From Pseudomonadota bacterium (GTDB taxonomy: Bacteria > Pseudomonadota > Gammaproteobacteria > Burkholderiales > Gallionellaceae): a DNA stretch of 64,000 nucleotides. The translations under genes were made by a program, and so were the position numbers. The stretch covers positions 248,001 through 312,000 of the forward strand of contig JAJZUP010000002.1 in assembly GCA_021848465.1 (NCBI GenBank), given 5' to 3'. The notes under the pieces are model-generated. The model saw only the letters and a list, made by a program, of their open reading frames with translations. It was not told where the DNA came from and did no database searches. Below are positions 19,199 to 27,510 of this stretch, in pieces (position 1 is the first letter of the stretch; each line of letters opens with the position of its first letter).

Positions 19199-19759
19199 TT
19201 ATCCCAGCAAAGCCTTCTTCACCGCATCCTTCACCGGCTTGTCGCCGATCCACACGGACAGCAGCGCGCGGTAGAAATCCTCGCCCGCAATGCTGCCCAG
19301 CTCCTTGCCGTTCAACAGCACATGCGTGCCGGTCGCCGGGACCCAGTCAAACGCAATCACATCGCCGCGCTTCACCTCCCTGACGCCGGCGAACAACTGG
19401 TCGAACGCATGCAGCCGCTCGTGCAACGCCTCCATCTGCGCATCGTTATGGTTTTTTTCGATCCCTTTGTGGAACCCGTTCAGGAAACGTTCCGTCTCGG
19501 CGTCCTTCACCAGCACATGCAGCGCAATCCGCTTCGGGTGGGTATCCGCCAGCACCGCCGCCGCACTGCCCTGCTTGCGCTCCAGGTACAAGCCCACCAC
19601 GTACATCTTGAAAATCGCCACGCTACGCACCGCAGCCCCATTCAGCGTCAATGCCGCATCCTGCACCTGCACGTTGTCATCCAGCTTCACGCCTTCCAGC
19701 TCCAGCGCCCCCACCTGCATGGAAACGCACAGCAACAGCAACGTCATCAGTTTCTTCAT
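19199..19759 (-). CDS. Exported chalcone-isomerase-like protein (copy 2)
   Basis: A 186-aa paralogue of the next gene. The chosen ATG at 19759 (MKKLMTLLLLCVSMQVGA) gives a clean signal peptide; the track ORF extends too far upstream. Shared blocks with copy 1 include ALELEGVKLDDN, SVAIFKMYVVGLYL and FYRALLSVWIGDKP. The two copies differ over most residues, so the duplication is old. The gap to copy 1 is 3 nt, indicating one operon with the ATP-grasp-like gene. Confidence 0.75.
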   Translation of the reverse strand: MKKLMTLLLLCVSMQVGALELEGVKLDDNVQVQDAALTLNGAAVRSVAIFKMYVVGLYLERKQGSAAAVLADTHPKRIALHVLVKDAETERFLNGFHKGIEKNHNDAQMEALHERLHAFDQLFAGVREVKRGDVIAFDWVPATGTHVLLNGKELGSIAGEDFYRALLSVWIGDKPVKDAVKKALLG

Positions 19760-19913
19760 AATCGCCCTCAAAATCCGTCTGCACCCCGGCATCCCGCCGC
19801 AAGCGGGCGCCATCTTACCCCAGACCGGCAAGAACGCCGACAACCCTGCCCCCACTCCGCAAAAGAGGATTGTTTTTTAATGGATAAAAAGAAGTAAAAG
19901 CATCCAGCCGGAA

Positions 19914-21116
19914 TTACTGGAATGCCTCAAACACCCCGGCCGCGCCCATCCCGGTGCCGATGCACATCGTCACCATGCCGTATTTCTGCTTGCGCCGGCG
20001 CATGCCGTGCAAAATCGTCGCGGTGCGGATCGCCCCGGTGGCACCGAGCGGATGGCCCAGCGCAATTGCGCCGCCGAGCGGATTCACCTTGGCCGGGTCG
20101 AGACCGACATCGTTGATGACCGCCAGCGACTGCGCCGCAAAAGCCTCATTCAGCTCGATCCAGTCCATATCGGCGAGACTGAGCCCCACCTGTTTCAGCA
20201 CGCGCGGGATGGCCTCCTTCGGGCCGATGCCCATCACCTCCGGCGGCACGCCCGCCACGCTGAAACCGAGGAAGCGCCCGATCGGCGTCAGGTTATAACG
20301 CTTCAGCGCCGCCTCCGAGCACAGCAGCACCGCCGCCGCGCCGTCCGACATTTGCGAGCTGTTGCCCGCCGTCACCGAGCCCTCCTTGGCAAACACCGTC
20401 TTCAATTTTGCCAGCGCCTCCAGCGAAGTATCGGCGCGCGGCCCCTCGTCCTGCGCCGCCAGGTGCTGCTTCAATTGCAGCGCACGGCTCTGCATATCCG
20501 CCACATGCTCGACGATCGGGTACGGCGTGATCTCCTGCGCAAACTCACCGCCGTTGATCGCCGCGATCGCGCGCTGATGGCTCTGCAACGCAAAGGCATC
20601 CTGCGCCTCACGCCCCACCTTCCAGCGCTGCGCCACCTTCTCCGCCGTCAGCCCCATGCCGTAGGCAATCGCGTAGCGCTCGTCGCGCTCGAAAATCGCC
20701 GGGTTGAATGCCAGCTTGTTGCCCATCATCGGCACCATGCTCATGCTCTCGGTGCCGCCGGCGATCATCACATCCGCCTCGCCGAGACGGATGCGGTCGG
20801 CCGCATTCGCCACCGCCTGCAAACCGGAAGAACAGAAACGGTTCAGCGTCATGCCCGGCACTGCCTGCGGCAACCCGGCCAGCAGCAGCGAGATGCGCGC
20901 CACGTTCATGCCCTGCTCGGCCTCAGGCATCGCGCAGCCCACCACCACATCGCCGATGGCCGCCGGGTCGAGCGTCGGCGCCTGCGCCAGCACGCCCTTC
21001 AACACATGCGACAGCAAATCGTCCGGACGGGTGTTGCGGAACATGCCGCGCGGCGCCTTGCCCACCGGCGTGCGCGTCGCGGCAACGATGTAGGCTTCCT
21101 GTACCTGTCTGCTCAT
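19914..21116 (-). CDS. Acetyl-CoA C-acyltransferase (3-ketoacyl-CoA thiolase)
   Basis: A 400-aa thiolase for the last step of fatty-acid beta-oxidation, cleaving 3-ketoacyl-CoA to acetyl-CoA and a shortened acyl-CoA. The nucleophile Cys is in LNRFCSSGLQAV (about residue 92). GHPLGATGAIR carries the active-site His and CIGTGMGAAG the second Cys. Length is normal. It lies at the downstream end of the fad locus but is now separated from the FadN-type gene by cnoX, an AT-rich kinase and hicAB. It could also be a biosynthetic acetoacetyl-CoA thiolase, but context favours degradation. Confidence 0.9.
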   Translation of the reverse strand: MSRQVQEAYIVAATRTPVGKAPRGMFRNTRPDDLLSHVLKGVLAQAPTLDPAAIGDVVVGCAMPEAEQGMNVARISLLLAGLPQAVPGMTLNRFCSSGLQAVANAADRIRLGEADVMIAGGTESMSMVPMMGNKLAFNPAIFERDERYAIAYGMGLTAEKVAQRWKVGREAQDAFALQSHQRAIAAINGGEFAQEITPYPIVEHVADMQSRALQLKQHLAAQDEGPRADTSLEALAKLKTVFAKEGSVTAGNSSQMSDGAAAVLLCSEAALKRYNLTPIGRFLGFSVAGVPPEVMGIGPKEAIPRVLKQVGLSLADMDWIELNEAFAAQSLAVINDVGLDPAKVNPLGGAIALGHPLGATGAIRTATILHGMRRRKQKYGMVTMCIGTGMGAAGVFEAFQ

Positions 21117-21154
21117 GATGCTCTCCCTTTCCTGTCCGGGCGACTGCCGCCCGC

Positions 21155-22006
21155 CTAATTCAGCGCACTCGCCAGCTTGCGCCGGTAAGCCATCACCAGC
21201 TCGCCCTGCCCGCCCAGCAGGTTGAATACATCGAGCAAGGTTTTGCGCCCGATGTCATCCTGGAAGGTACGGTCGCGCTGCACGATCTCCAGCAACTGAT
21301 CCATGCCCTCGGCATAGCGTTGCGTCGCGATCAGCACATTCGCCAGTTTCAGGCGCGCATCAAGATCGTTGGCATTCGCAGCAATCGCAGCGGTCAGCTC
21401 GGCCTCGCTGGCGCCCGCCCCGGCCTGCGCCAGCCGGGTCTGCGCGCGCAATTGCAGCACCAGCGCATCCTTCAACACCTCCGGGTCTTTCAGGCTGTCG
21501 AGCAGGCGGCCGGCCTCATCCATCTCGCCACGCGCCAGCATGATCTGCGCCGCATCCACGCGCACCCACTCGTTGGACGGATCGAGCGCGGAGGCCTCGC
21601 CCAGCAACTGCAAAGCGCCGTCGAGATCGTCAGCCGCCATCTTGTGCTGCGCGGCCATGCGCAGCTCATCCGCCGGGCTCGGCACGATCTTGTCCAACCA
21701 GGCGCGCACCTGCCCTTCCGGCAACGCGCCGGAAAACTCGTCCACCACCTTGCCGTTCACCACCGCCTTCACCGCCGGAATGCCGCGCACGGCGAACTGC
21801 GCCGAAAGCTCCGGGTTCTCGTCCGAATTCACCTTCGCCAGCAAAAACTTGCCGCCATACTCCGCCGCCAGCTTTTCCAGAATGGGTTTGAGCACCTTGC
21901 ACGGCGCACACCACGGCGCCCAGAAGTCGATCACCACCGGCTGCCGGAACGAAGCCTGGATGACTTTTTCTTCAAAGTCGGATTGGGTTACGTCTTGTGA
22001 AAACAT
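21155..22006 (-). CDS. cnoX: Thioredoxin-TPR co-chaperone, CnoX/YbbN family
   Basis: A 283-aa cytoplasmic protein. An N-terminal thioredoxin domain (about 1-110) with VIDFWAPWCAPCKVLKP and the cis-Pro loop RGIPAVKAV is followed by TPR-like helices (about 115-283). In the E. coli homologue the first active-site Cys is replaced and the protein is a holdase. Here the CAPC pair is intact, so this one could also reduce or exchange disulfides, as reported for CnoX of some other proteobacteria. It lies upstream of the thiolase by 38 nt and downstream of the AT-rich kinase. Confidence 0.88.
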   Translation of the reverse strand: MFSQDVTQSDFEEKVIQASFRQPVVIDFWAPWCAPCKVLKPILEKLAAEYGGKFLLAKVNSDENPELSAQFAVRGIPAVKAVVNGKVVDEFSGALPEGQVRAWLDKIVPSPADELRMAAQHKMAADDLDGALQLLGEASALDPSNEWVRVDAAQIMLARGEMDEAGRLLDSLKDPEVLKDALVLQLRAQTRLAQAGAGASEAELTAAIAANANDLDARLKLANVLIATQRYAEGMDQLLEIVQRDRTFQDDIGRKTLLDVFNLLGGQGELVMAYRRKLASALN

Positions 22007-22054
22007 TTTCTATTTTCCTTTTGATGTGAAAACACTTTCAAATAGAACTCCATA

Positions 22055-23188
22055 TCAGAACGGAATGTCATCATCAAAATTGGCAAATTTCCCCTGGCTA
22101 TATCGTTTTACGACATCAAGCTTAGTTTGAATATTTCCAATAATAATGTTTCTCTTTTCCCGAGAGCTTGATCTAAATAGATTTAGAAATGATCTCAATA
22201 CATGCACTTCAAATGAATATGAGTTATTAAAGTAATACGCCCCATTGATAAAACATTTAAGTACAAGAGTGCTACTAGGAACATACTCTTCAAGCATAAC
22301 TTTCTTATAACACTCTTCCAGTTTTGCCTGTATTTCACTGGCGTCATCGTAATACTTCGTGCTCTCTTCTATCTTTGAAATTGCAGAAAAAAGGCAATTC
22401 GAAAATTCCCTATATATATTGAGTTCATTATTTGAGAAATCGATATCAAGAAATTTCTCAGACAAGAGTTCTTTTCGGATTTCTGAGAATGAAGAAATTC
22501 TTGCTTCTGGATTTGAGAAGCTCATTCGACCAAGGAGAGACGTATGCCTAAAATGCTCAATGCGTCTATCAGAGATTATTTTCTCAAATAGTTTCCCTAC
22601 AAAATAAACTTCAGTTCTGTAATCGTAGAGAGCCTCTTTGAACTCAGGTGGCGGTTCGCACCACCAATTCAGTGTAATACTTTTTCCGTAATCATCCGCA
22701 TTAATGGTCTGCTTCCCAAAACCAAAATCTATAATCTTCACCACACCATCATTCGCCACCATTACATTTTGCGGTCTGATATCACGATGCAATATCTGAT
22801 TTTTCTCAAGATGGGCAAAACCTTCTATTACTTGCGCAAATACCTCATTCACATCCTCTGGTCGCTTAGTCAGATAGTCTTCAATATCAAATCCCCGTAC
22901 ATACTCCATCAAAATATATCCAGTTAGTTGTTCTGGATATAAATAGTAATTAAACACTCGAACAACATTTTGATGATTCAGTAAGTGCAATAACTTTATT
23001 TCACGAACAAAATTTTTGAAGAAGTCCTCTTTTAAACTCTCATGAATTGGCGAATATTTTTTGCATACAAACTGCTCATCAATGACACCATCATAGAGCA
23101 ACACAGTTCTCCCACATGCTCCCTGCCCAAGCTCTCGCTTTAGAACGAAGTCTTTCTTTCTAATGAATTCAACTATCTTCTCTGTCAT
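22055..23188 (-). CDS. AT-rich orphan Ser/Thr protein kinase
   Basis: A 377-aa soluble kinase. Motifs: ELGQGACGRTVLLYD (glycine loop), FVCKKY (Lys), REIKLL (Glu), LHRDIRPQNVM (catalytic loop with Arg where Lys is usual) and IIDFGFGKQ (metal-binding Asp). The all-helical C-terminal region (about 230-377; FANFDDDIPF at the end) matches nothing I recognise. The gene is visibly richer in A/T than all neighbours and uses codons such as AAA and ATA freely, so it is probably acquired. It sits between housekeeping cnoX and a HicAB module inside the fad locus. Kinases in such settings can be abortive-infection effectors, but this is inference. Confidence 0.8.
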   Translation of the reverse strand: MTEKIVEFIRKKDFVLKRELGQGACGRTVLLYDGVIDEQFVCKKYSPIHESLKEDFFKNFVREIKLLHLLNHQNVVRVFNYYLYPEQLTGYILMEYVRGFDIEDYLTKRPEDVNEVFAQVIEGFAHLEKNQILHRDIRPQNVMVANDGVVKIIDFGFGKQTINADDYGKSITLNWWCEPPPEFKEALYDYRTEVYFVGKLFEKIISDRRIEHFRHTSLLGRMSFSNPEARISSFSEIRKELLSEKFLDIDFSNNELNIYREFSNCLFSAISKIEESTKYYDDASEIQAKLEECYKKVMLEEYVPSSTLVLKCFINGAYYFNNSYSFEVHVLRSFLNLFRSSSREKRNIIIGNIQTKLDVVKRYSQGKFANFDDDIPF

Positions 23189-23231
23189 TTTTCTAGCAAC
23201 TCAATTATGCGAATACTCTCCAGAGCAAAAT

Positions 23232-23306
23232 TTAATTCAACTGCGCCCCACGATCCAACATGCATTCAATCCACGCCTTAGGCTTGTTAGTCGCCAGCAA
23301 CACCAT
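23232..23306 (-). pseudogene. 24-codon ORF resembling the C-terminus of the FadN-type gene
   Basis: Its ATG overlaps the hicB stop (TGATG). The predicted peptide begins MVLLATNKPKAWIECML and ends GAQLN. The FadN-type protein encoded upstream of hicAB ends with LLATEKTQQRIEHML and GKPLRN, and roughly half the positions agree. It may be a decayed copy of that gene's 3' end left when the TA module or kinase arrived. Chance similarity over such a short stretch is possible. Confidence 0.35.
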
Positions 23307-23638
23307 CAGGCAGCGACACTTTTCTCGATCACTTCGGACACCCAGGTATTCAGGCTCTGCCCATGCATTTCGGCAGCCAGTGCGGCACGCGCATGCAGCT
23401 CGGGAGACAAGCGCAAGCGGAATTGTCCTGAATAAGGTTTGTTGGGCTCCTTCTTCAATTTCTTGCAGGTTGCCAGGTAATCCTCAACCGCCTCGACAAA
23501 TGCTTCGCGCAACTCGGCGACGCTCTCGCCGTGGAATCCGACAACATCCCTGATCCCGGCAATATGCCCAATAAAGCAGCCGTCGGCTTCGCTGTACTCC
23601 ACGCGCGCGGCAAAATCCTTGTATGTCATGGTGTTCAT
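23306..23638 (-). CDS. hicB: HicB-type antitoxin
   Basis: A 110-aa antitoxin of a type II module. The N-terminal partly degraded RNase H-like HicB fold (ARVEYSEADGCFIGHIAGI, then GESVAELREAFVEAVEDY) is followed by a ribbon-helix-helix-like DNA-binding tail (FRLRLSPELHARAALAAEMHGQSLNTWV). It overlaps the hicA stop by 4 nt, the toxin-first order usual for hicAB. It should neutralise HicA and repress its own operon. Confidence 0.92.
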   Translation of the reverse strand: MNTMTYKDFAARVEYSEADGCFIGHIAGIRDVVGFHGESVAELREAFVEAVEDYLATCKKLKKEPNKPYSGQFRLRLSPELHARAALAAEMHGQSLNTWVSEVIEKSVAA

Positions 23639-23889
23639 GGTTTGACTCCTAAATCTTCGAGATACATCCTTGCATCGCGCACTTGGTAAGGTTTGGCTTC
23701 CTTTGCAGGGTGAGGTCTGTGGAAGGTGGCCACCAGCCCATCCTTTTCGAATCGCACGCGGGAGCCATTGCCTTCAATGACGCGACAGCCCACCGCTACC
23801 AGCAGGGCTTCGATCCTGCGCCACTCCAGCGAGGCCGACACCGGGTCGGTGAAAATGGCCTGGAGCGTTTTGCGATGTGTCGCATTCAT
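23635..23889 (-). CDS. hicA: HicA-type mRNA interferase toxin
   Basis: A small RNA-binding toxin with a dsRBD-like fold. The core GCRVIEGNGSRVRFEKDGLVATFHRPHP contains the region where the family's catalytic His lies. I use the ATG at 23889 (MNATHRKTL), giving 84 aa. The track start at 23910 adds seven residues and would cover a palindrome that looks like the operator. The module lies 27 nt after the FadN-type stop on the same strand, so basal read-through from the fad genes is possible. Confidence 0.9.
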   Translation of the reverse strand: MNATHRKTLQAIFTDPVSASLEWRRIEALLVAVGCRVIEGNGSRVRFEKDGLVATFHRPHPAKEAKPYQVRDARMYLEDLGVKP

Positions 23890-23899
23890 GGTATCAAAT

Positions 23900-23911
23900 T
23901 TTGGAACCAAA
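23900..23911. promoter_or_regulatory. Palindrome before hicA (candidate operator)
   Basis: TTTGGAACCAAA is a perfect 12-bp palindrome 10 bp upstream of the preferred hicA start and just after the FadN-type stop. Its position fits autoregulation by the HicB DNA-binding tail. Function is inferred from position only. Confidence 0.45.
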
Positions 23912-23916
23912 TAAAA

Positions 23917-26415
23917 TCAATTCCGCAATGGCTTGCCGTTCTTCAGCATATGCTCAATGCGCTGCTGCGTCTTTTCGGTCGCGAGCAACTCCATGAAGTG
24001 CTTGCGCTCCAAATCGAGCAGCCATTGCTCGTCGACCAGGCTGCCGGCATCGACGTCGCCGCCACACAGGGTCTCGGCCACGCGGCAGCCGATTTGGTAG
24101 TCGTGCTCGGAGATGAAGCCGCCTTCGAGCATGTTGATCATCGAGGCCTTGAAGGTGGCGATGCCGGTGCGGCCGGCCACGGCGATCTGGCGCTGGTGCA
24201 GCGGCGGCCGATAGGCCGTGGCGTTGAGTGCGCGCGCCTCTTCCTTCGCCACGTGCAACAGCTCGAATTTGTTCAGCACGATGCGATCAGACGGGCGCAG
24301 GTAGCCCATCTCGCGCGCCAGCTCGGCGCTCTTGGCTACTTCGCCGAGGGCGATGTGCTGGAAGTAGCGGCGCACGAAGGCAAAGGTGTCGGGGCGGTTG
24401 TCGTTGGCAAAGCGTTGCGCTTCGAGGGACGCGCGTTGCGCCATTTCCTTGCAGCCGCCGCCGGCGGGCAACAGGCCGACGCCCACTTCCACGAGCCCGA
24501 TGTAGCTTTCCAGCGTGGCAACGACGCGCGTGCAGTGCAGCGAAAACTCGCAACCGCCGCCGAGCGCCAGGCCGTCCACGGCGGCGATGGTCGGCACCTG
24601 CGCGTACTTGAGGCGCATTGAGGCTTGCTGGAATTTGGCGACCACGTCTTCCACGCGCGGCATGTTGCCGGCCGCCGCATTGAACAGGTCGCCCATGCCG
24701 CCGCCGCTGGCGATGGTGTATTTGACGCGCGTGGCCGCGCCTTTCAGCTTGCCGAACAGGCCGGCTTCCTGCGCCGGCTCCTGCACGCCCTGCATCAGTT
24801 GCAGCAGGTTCGCCCCGGCGGAGAACGGCGCTTCGGTCTGCCACAGGACCAGCGCCGAGAAATGCGCTTCGGCTTCGTCCACCGCGCGCAGGATGCCGTC
24901 CAGCACTTCGTCGCTGACCGTGTGCATCTTGGTCTTGAAGCTGAGGATGGCGATGTGGTCGCCGGTGTGCCACAGGCGCACCTCGTCGGTCTCGAACACG
25001 GTTTCGCCGTATTCGCGCGGCTCGCCCAGCAAATGGTCGGGAAACGCCTGGCGCCAATACACCGGCAGCGTCGAACGCGGCTGATAGCAGTTTGTCAGCG
25101 GGGCATAAGAGCCTTGCGAGGTATGCACGCCATTGCGGGCCGGGTCGGTCGCCCAGGCCGGCAGCGGCACTTCGCACATGGCCTTGCCGGCCGCGATGTC
25201 GGCGCTGATCCACTGCGCCACCTGCTGCCAGCCCGCCGCCTGCCAGATTTCGAACGGGCCGTTGTCCCAACCGAAGCCCCAGCGCACCGCGAAATCGACA
25301 TCGCGCGCATTGTCGGCAATGCTCTCCAGGTGCAACGCGCAGTAGTGGAACACATCGCGGAAGGTGGCCCACAGGAACTGCGCTTGCGCATGCGGGCTGG
25401 CACGCAGCCCGGCCAGTTTTTTGGCCCAGTCGCGTTCGCGCAGGATGGCCTTCACGCCGTCATCCACCTTGGCATCGGAGAGCCGGTATTCCTGCGTGTG
25501 CAAGTCCAGCACGTGGATGTCCTTGCCGATTTTCTGGTAGATGCCCTTCCTGGTTTTCTGTCCGAGCGCGCCCTGGTTCACCAGGTACTGGAACCAGCCC
25601 GGCAATTCGTAGTGCTGGTGCCACGGGTCTTCGCTGAGGTTTTCGCGCATGGTGTTGACCACGTGTGCGAACACGTCCAGCCCCACCACATCCAGCGTGC
25701 GGAAGGTGGCGCTTTTCGGGCGGCCCAGATAGCGCCCGGTCAGCGCATCCACGGTGTCGAAGCCGAGGTGGAAGGCCTGTGCATGGTGCTTGGTCGCCAG
25801 CATCGAGAAAACGCCGATGCGGTTGGCGATGAAGTTCGGCGTATCTTGCGCGCGCACCACGCCCTTGCCGAGCGTGGAAACGAGGAAGGTTTCCAGCGCA
25901 TCGAGCAGCCCCGCCTCGGTGACGCGGCACGGGATCAGCTCGACCAGATGCATGTAGCGCGGCGGGTTGAAGAAATGGATGCCGCAGAAACGATGGCGCA
26001 ACGCTTCCGGGAATGCCTCGGCCAGCACGTTGATCGACAGGCCAGACGTGTTGGTGGCAAAGATCGCATGCGCGCCTACATGCGGTGCCACCTTGCGGTA
26101 GAGATCGGACTTCCAGTCGATGCGCTCGGCGATGGCCTCGATGACCAGGTCGCAATCGCGCAGTTTTTCCAGGTGCTGCTCGTAGTTGGCCGGCTCGATA
26201 TAGGCCAGCCGCGCGGGAGATGAGGCCGGGGCCGGCTCCAGTTTTTTCAGGCTGTCGATGGCCTTGTTCACGTTGCCGTTCGGGTCGCCGCCTTGCGCGG
26301 GCAGTTCAAACAGCAGCGTTTCGACATTTGCGTTCACCAGGTGGGCTGCGATCTGCGCGCCCATCACGCCGGCGCCCAGCACGGCCGCCTTGCGTATCGT
26401 CAGTTTGTTGTTCAC
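23917..26415 (-). CDS. 3-hydroxyacyl-CoA dehydrogenase / enoyl-CoA hydratase (FadN type)
   Basis: An 832-aa two-domain beta-oxidation enzyme. The dehydrogenase part comes first (GAGVMGAQIAAHL NAD loop, about 10-400) and the crotonase-like hydratase part follows (ALGGGCEFSLHC oxyanion region, about 600). This order is that of Bacillus FadN rather than E. coli FadB. It hydrates enoyl-CoA and oxidises 3-hydroxyacyl-CoA, feeding the thiolase. Start is GTG with GGAG 6 nt upstream. A rho-independent terminator lies 14 nt before this start, so expression may depend on read-through past it. hicAB follows on the same strand. Confidence 0.9.
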   Translation of the reverse strand: MNNKLTIRKAAVLGAGVMGAQIAAHLVNANVETLLFELPAQGGDPNGNVNKAIDSLKKLEPAPASSPARLAYIEPANYEQHLEKLRDCDLVIEAIAERIDWKSDLYRKVAPHVGAHAIFATNTSGLSINVLAEAFPEALRHRFCGIHFFNPPRYMHLVELIPCRVTEAGLLDALETFLVSTLGKGVVRAQDTPNFIANRIGVFSMLATKHHAQAFHLGFDTVDALTGRYLGRPKSATFRTLDVVGLDVFAHVVNTMRENLSEDPWHQHYELPGWFQYLVNQGALGQKTRKGIYQKIGKDIHVLDLHTQEYRLSDAKVDDGVKAILRERDWAKKLAGLRASPHAQAQFLWATFRDVFHYCALHLESIADNARDVDFAVRWGFGWDNGPFEIWQAAGWQQVAQWISADIAAGKAMCEVPLPAWATDPARNGVHTSQGSYAPLTNCYQPRSTLPVYWRQAFPDHLLGEPREYGETVFETDEVRLWHTGDHIAILSFKTKMHTVSDEVLDGILRAVDEAEAHFSALVLWQTEAPFSAGANLLQLMQGVQEPAQEAGLFGKLKGAATRVKYTIASGGGMGDLFNAAAGNMPRVEDVVAKFQQASMRLKYAQVPTIAAVDGLALGGGCEFSLHCTRVVATLESYIGLVEVGVGLLPAGGGCKEMAQRASLEAQRFANDNRPDTFAFVRRYFQHIALGEVAKSAELAREMGYLRPSDRIVLNKFELLHVAKEEARALNATAYRPPLHQRQIAVAGRTGIATFKASMINMLEGGFISEHDYQIGCRVAETLCGGDVDAGSLVDEQWLLDLERKHFMELLATEKTQQRIEHMLKNGKPLRN

Positions 26416-26429
26416 CGCTTACTCCAGAT

Positions 26430-26453
26430 AAAAAAAGGGAGGCAACGCCTCCC
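26430..26453 (-). terminator. Rho-independent terminator between fadL-like and fadN-type genes
   Basis: GGGAGGC-AAC-GCCTCCC forms a perfect 7-bp GC-rich stem. On the minus strand it is followed by seven T residues. It lies 16 nt past the fadL-like stop and just before the FadN-type ribosome site, so it could end the upstream transcript or act as an attenuator within the fad operon. Confidence 0.85.
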
Positions 26454-26469
26454 TGTGTGTGCATCAAAT

Positions 26470-27462
26470 TCAGAAACGATGTCCGTACTGCAAGCTGTAG
26501 ATATTGACGCTGCCGCCGGAGCTGCCCAGCAACGGATTCAGGCCGTCGGCACCGACGCCCTGCGTGATGCCCATGTTGTTCACATACAGGTGGGCGTAGC
26601 CGAAATTCAGCGCACTGTCCTTGGCCAGCTTGTATTCGCCGCCCAGCGAAAACCAGGTGTGATCCTGGTCGGAAACCTGGTCGGTGCGGTAGATCGCGGA
26701 GGCTGAGGTGCGGTCGTAGGCCAAGCCCAGGTGCGCACTCCACTGCTCGTCGTAATGCTGGGTAGCGCCGATCGCGCCGCGCCAGTTTTTGCGCCAGTTA
26801 TCCGCGGGCAAGGTTGCATCCGCAGCGGGCACCGCCACACCCAGATTCTGCATGGCGCCAAGGCCGGCCACGGTCAGGTCGGCCGACACATCGAACTGTT
26901 CGTCGAGGCGGTAGACCACGCCGCTGGACAAGGCATCCGGCAGCACCGCATCGCCGCCCGGCGTGCGCAACGGCCCGATATTGTCATTGACCAGCGCCGA
27001 CAGCGAGAACGGGTCTTCCATGCCGCGCTTGCCGGGGGTACGGTAAAGCAGGCCGACGCGGGTCTGCTCATCGACCTCCATCAACGCCCCGAAATTATAG
27101 GAGTGCTCGACAACCGGCCGCAGCGCCGGATCGTCCAGCAGGAGATTCCCGCCGAGCTGCGGCGAACCGCCGGCGGCAAACAACAAGGTGTTTTCGTCCA
27201 ACTGCAACGCCGCATCCTGCCTGGCACGGCGCTTTTTCGCGCTTACACCGCTTGGCTCGCTCCGCTGCGCGGAAGCCAGCAGTATTTCTTGCGGGACATG
27301 CGCACTGGAAGCAGCGAGCAGATCAATGCGCGGCAGCGTGATTGTCGACGGAGCGGCCGCCTCGTTCGCATACATCGAAAAACCATATGCAGCATTACCC
27401 GCCCAGGCTGTCGCCAGCAGCAGGCCCACAGGATATTTCCATGCATTTGCAATATGTTTCAT
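26470..27462 (-). CDS. FadL-family outer-membrane protein, unusually short
   Basis: A 330-aa predicted outer-membrane beta-barrel for uptake of hydrophobic compounds. A signal-like start (YPVGLLLATAWAGNAAYG) is followed by a non-barrel stretch rich in Ala/Arg/Lys (about 40-85), then typical FadL barrel segments (HYDEQWSAHLGLAYDRTSAS, YKLAKDSALNFGYAHLYV) and a terminal Phe (YGHRF). FadL proteins are usually 400-450 aa, so much of the N-terminal hatch and first strands is missing or replaced. The ATG at 27462 has GGGAG upstream; the track start is too early. It sits amid the fatty-acid oxidation genes. Confidence 0.7.
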   Translation of the reverse strand: MKHIANAWKYPVGLLLATAWAGNAAYGFSMYANEAAAPSTITLPRIDLLAASSAHVPQEILLASAQRSEPSGVSAKKRRARQDAALQLDENTLLFAAGGSPQLGGNLLLDDPALRPVVEHSYNFGALMEVDEQTRVGLLYRTPGKRGMEDPFSLSALVNDNIGPLRTPGGDAVLPDALSSGVVYRLDEQFDVSADLTVAGLGAMQNLGVAVPAADATLPADNWRKNWRGAIGATQHYDEQWSAHLGLAYDRTSASAIYRTDQVSDQDHTWFSLGGEYKLAKDSALNFGYAHLYVNNMGITQGVGADGLNPLLGSSGGSVNIYSLQYGHRF

Positions 27463-27510
27463 GATGATCTCCCAGTCGTCGTGCAACAACGGAATCATGC
27501 TCCCAAGCCA

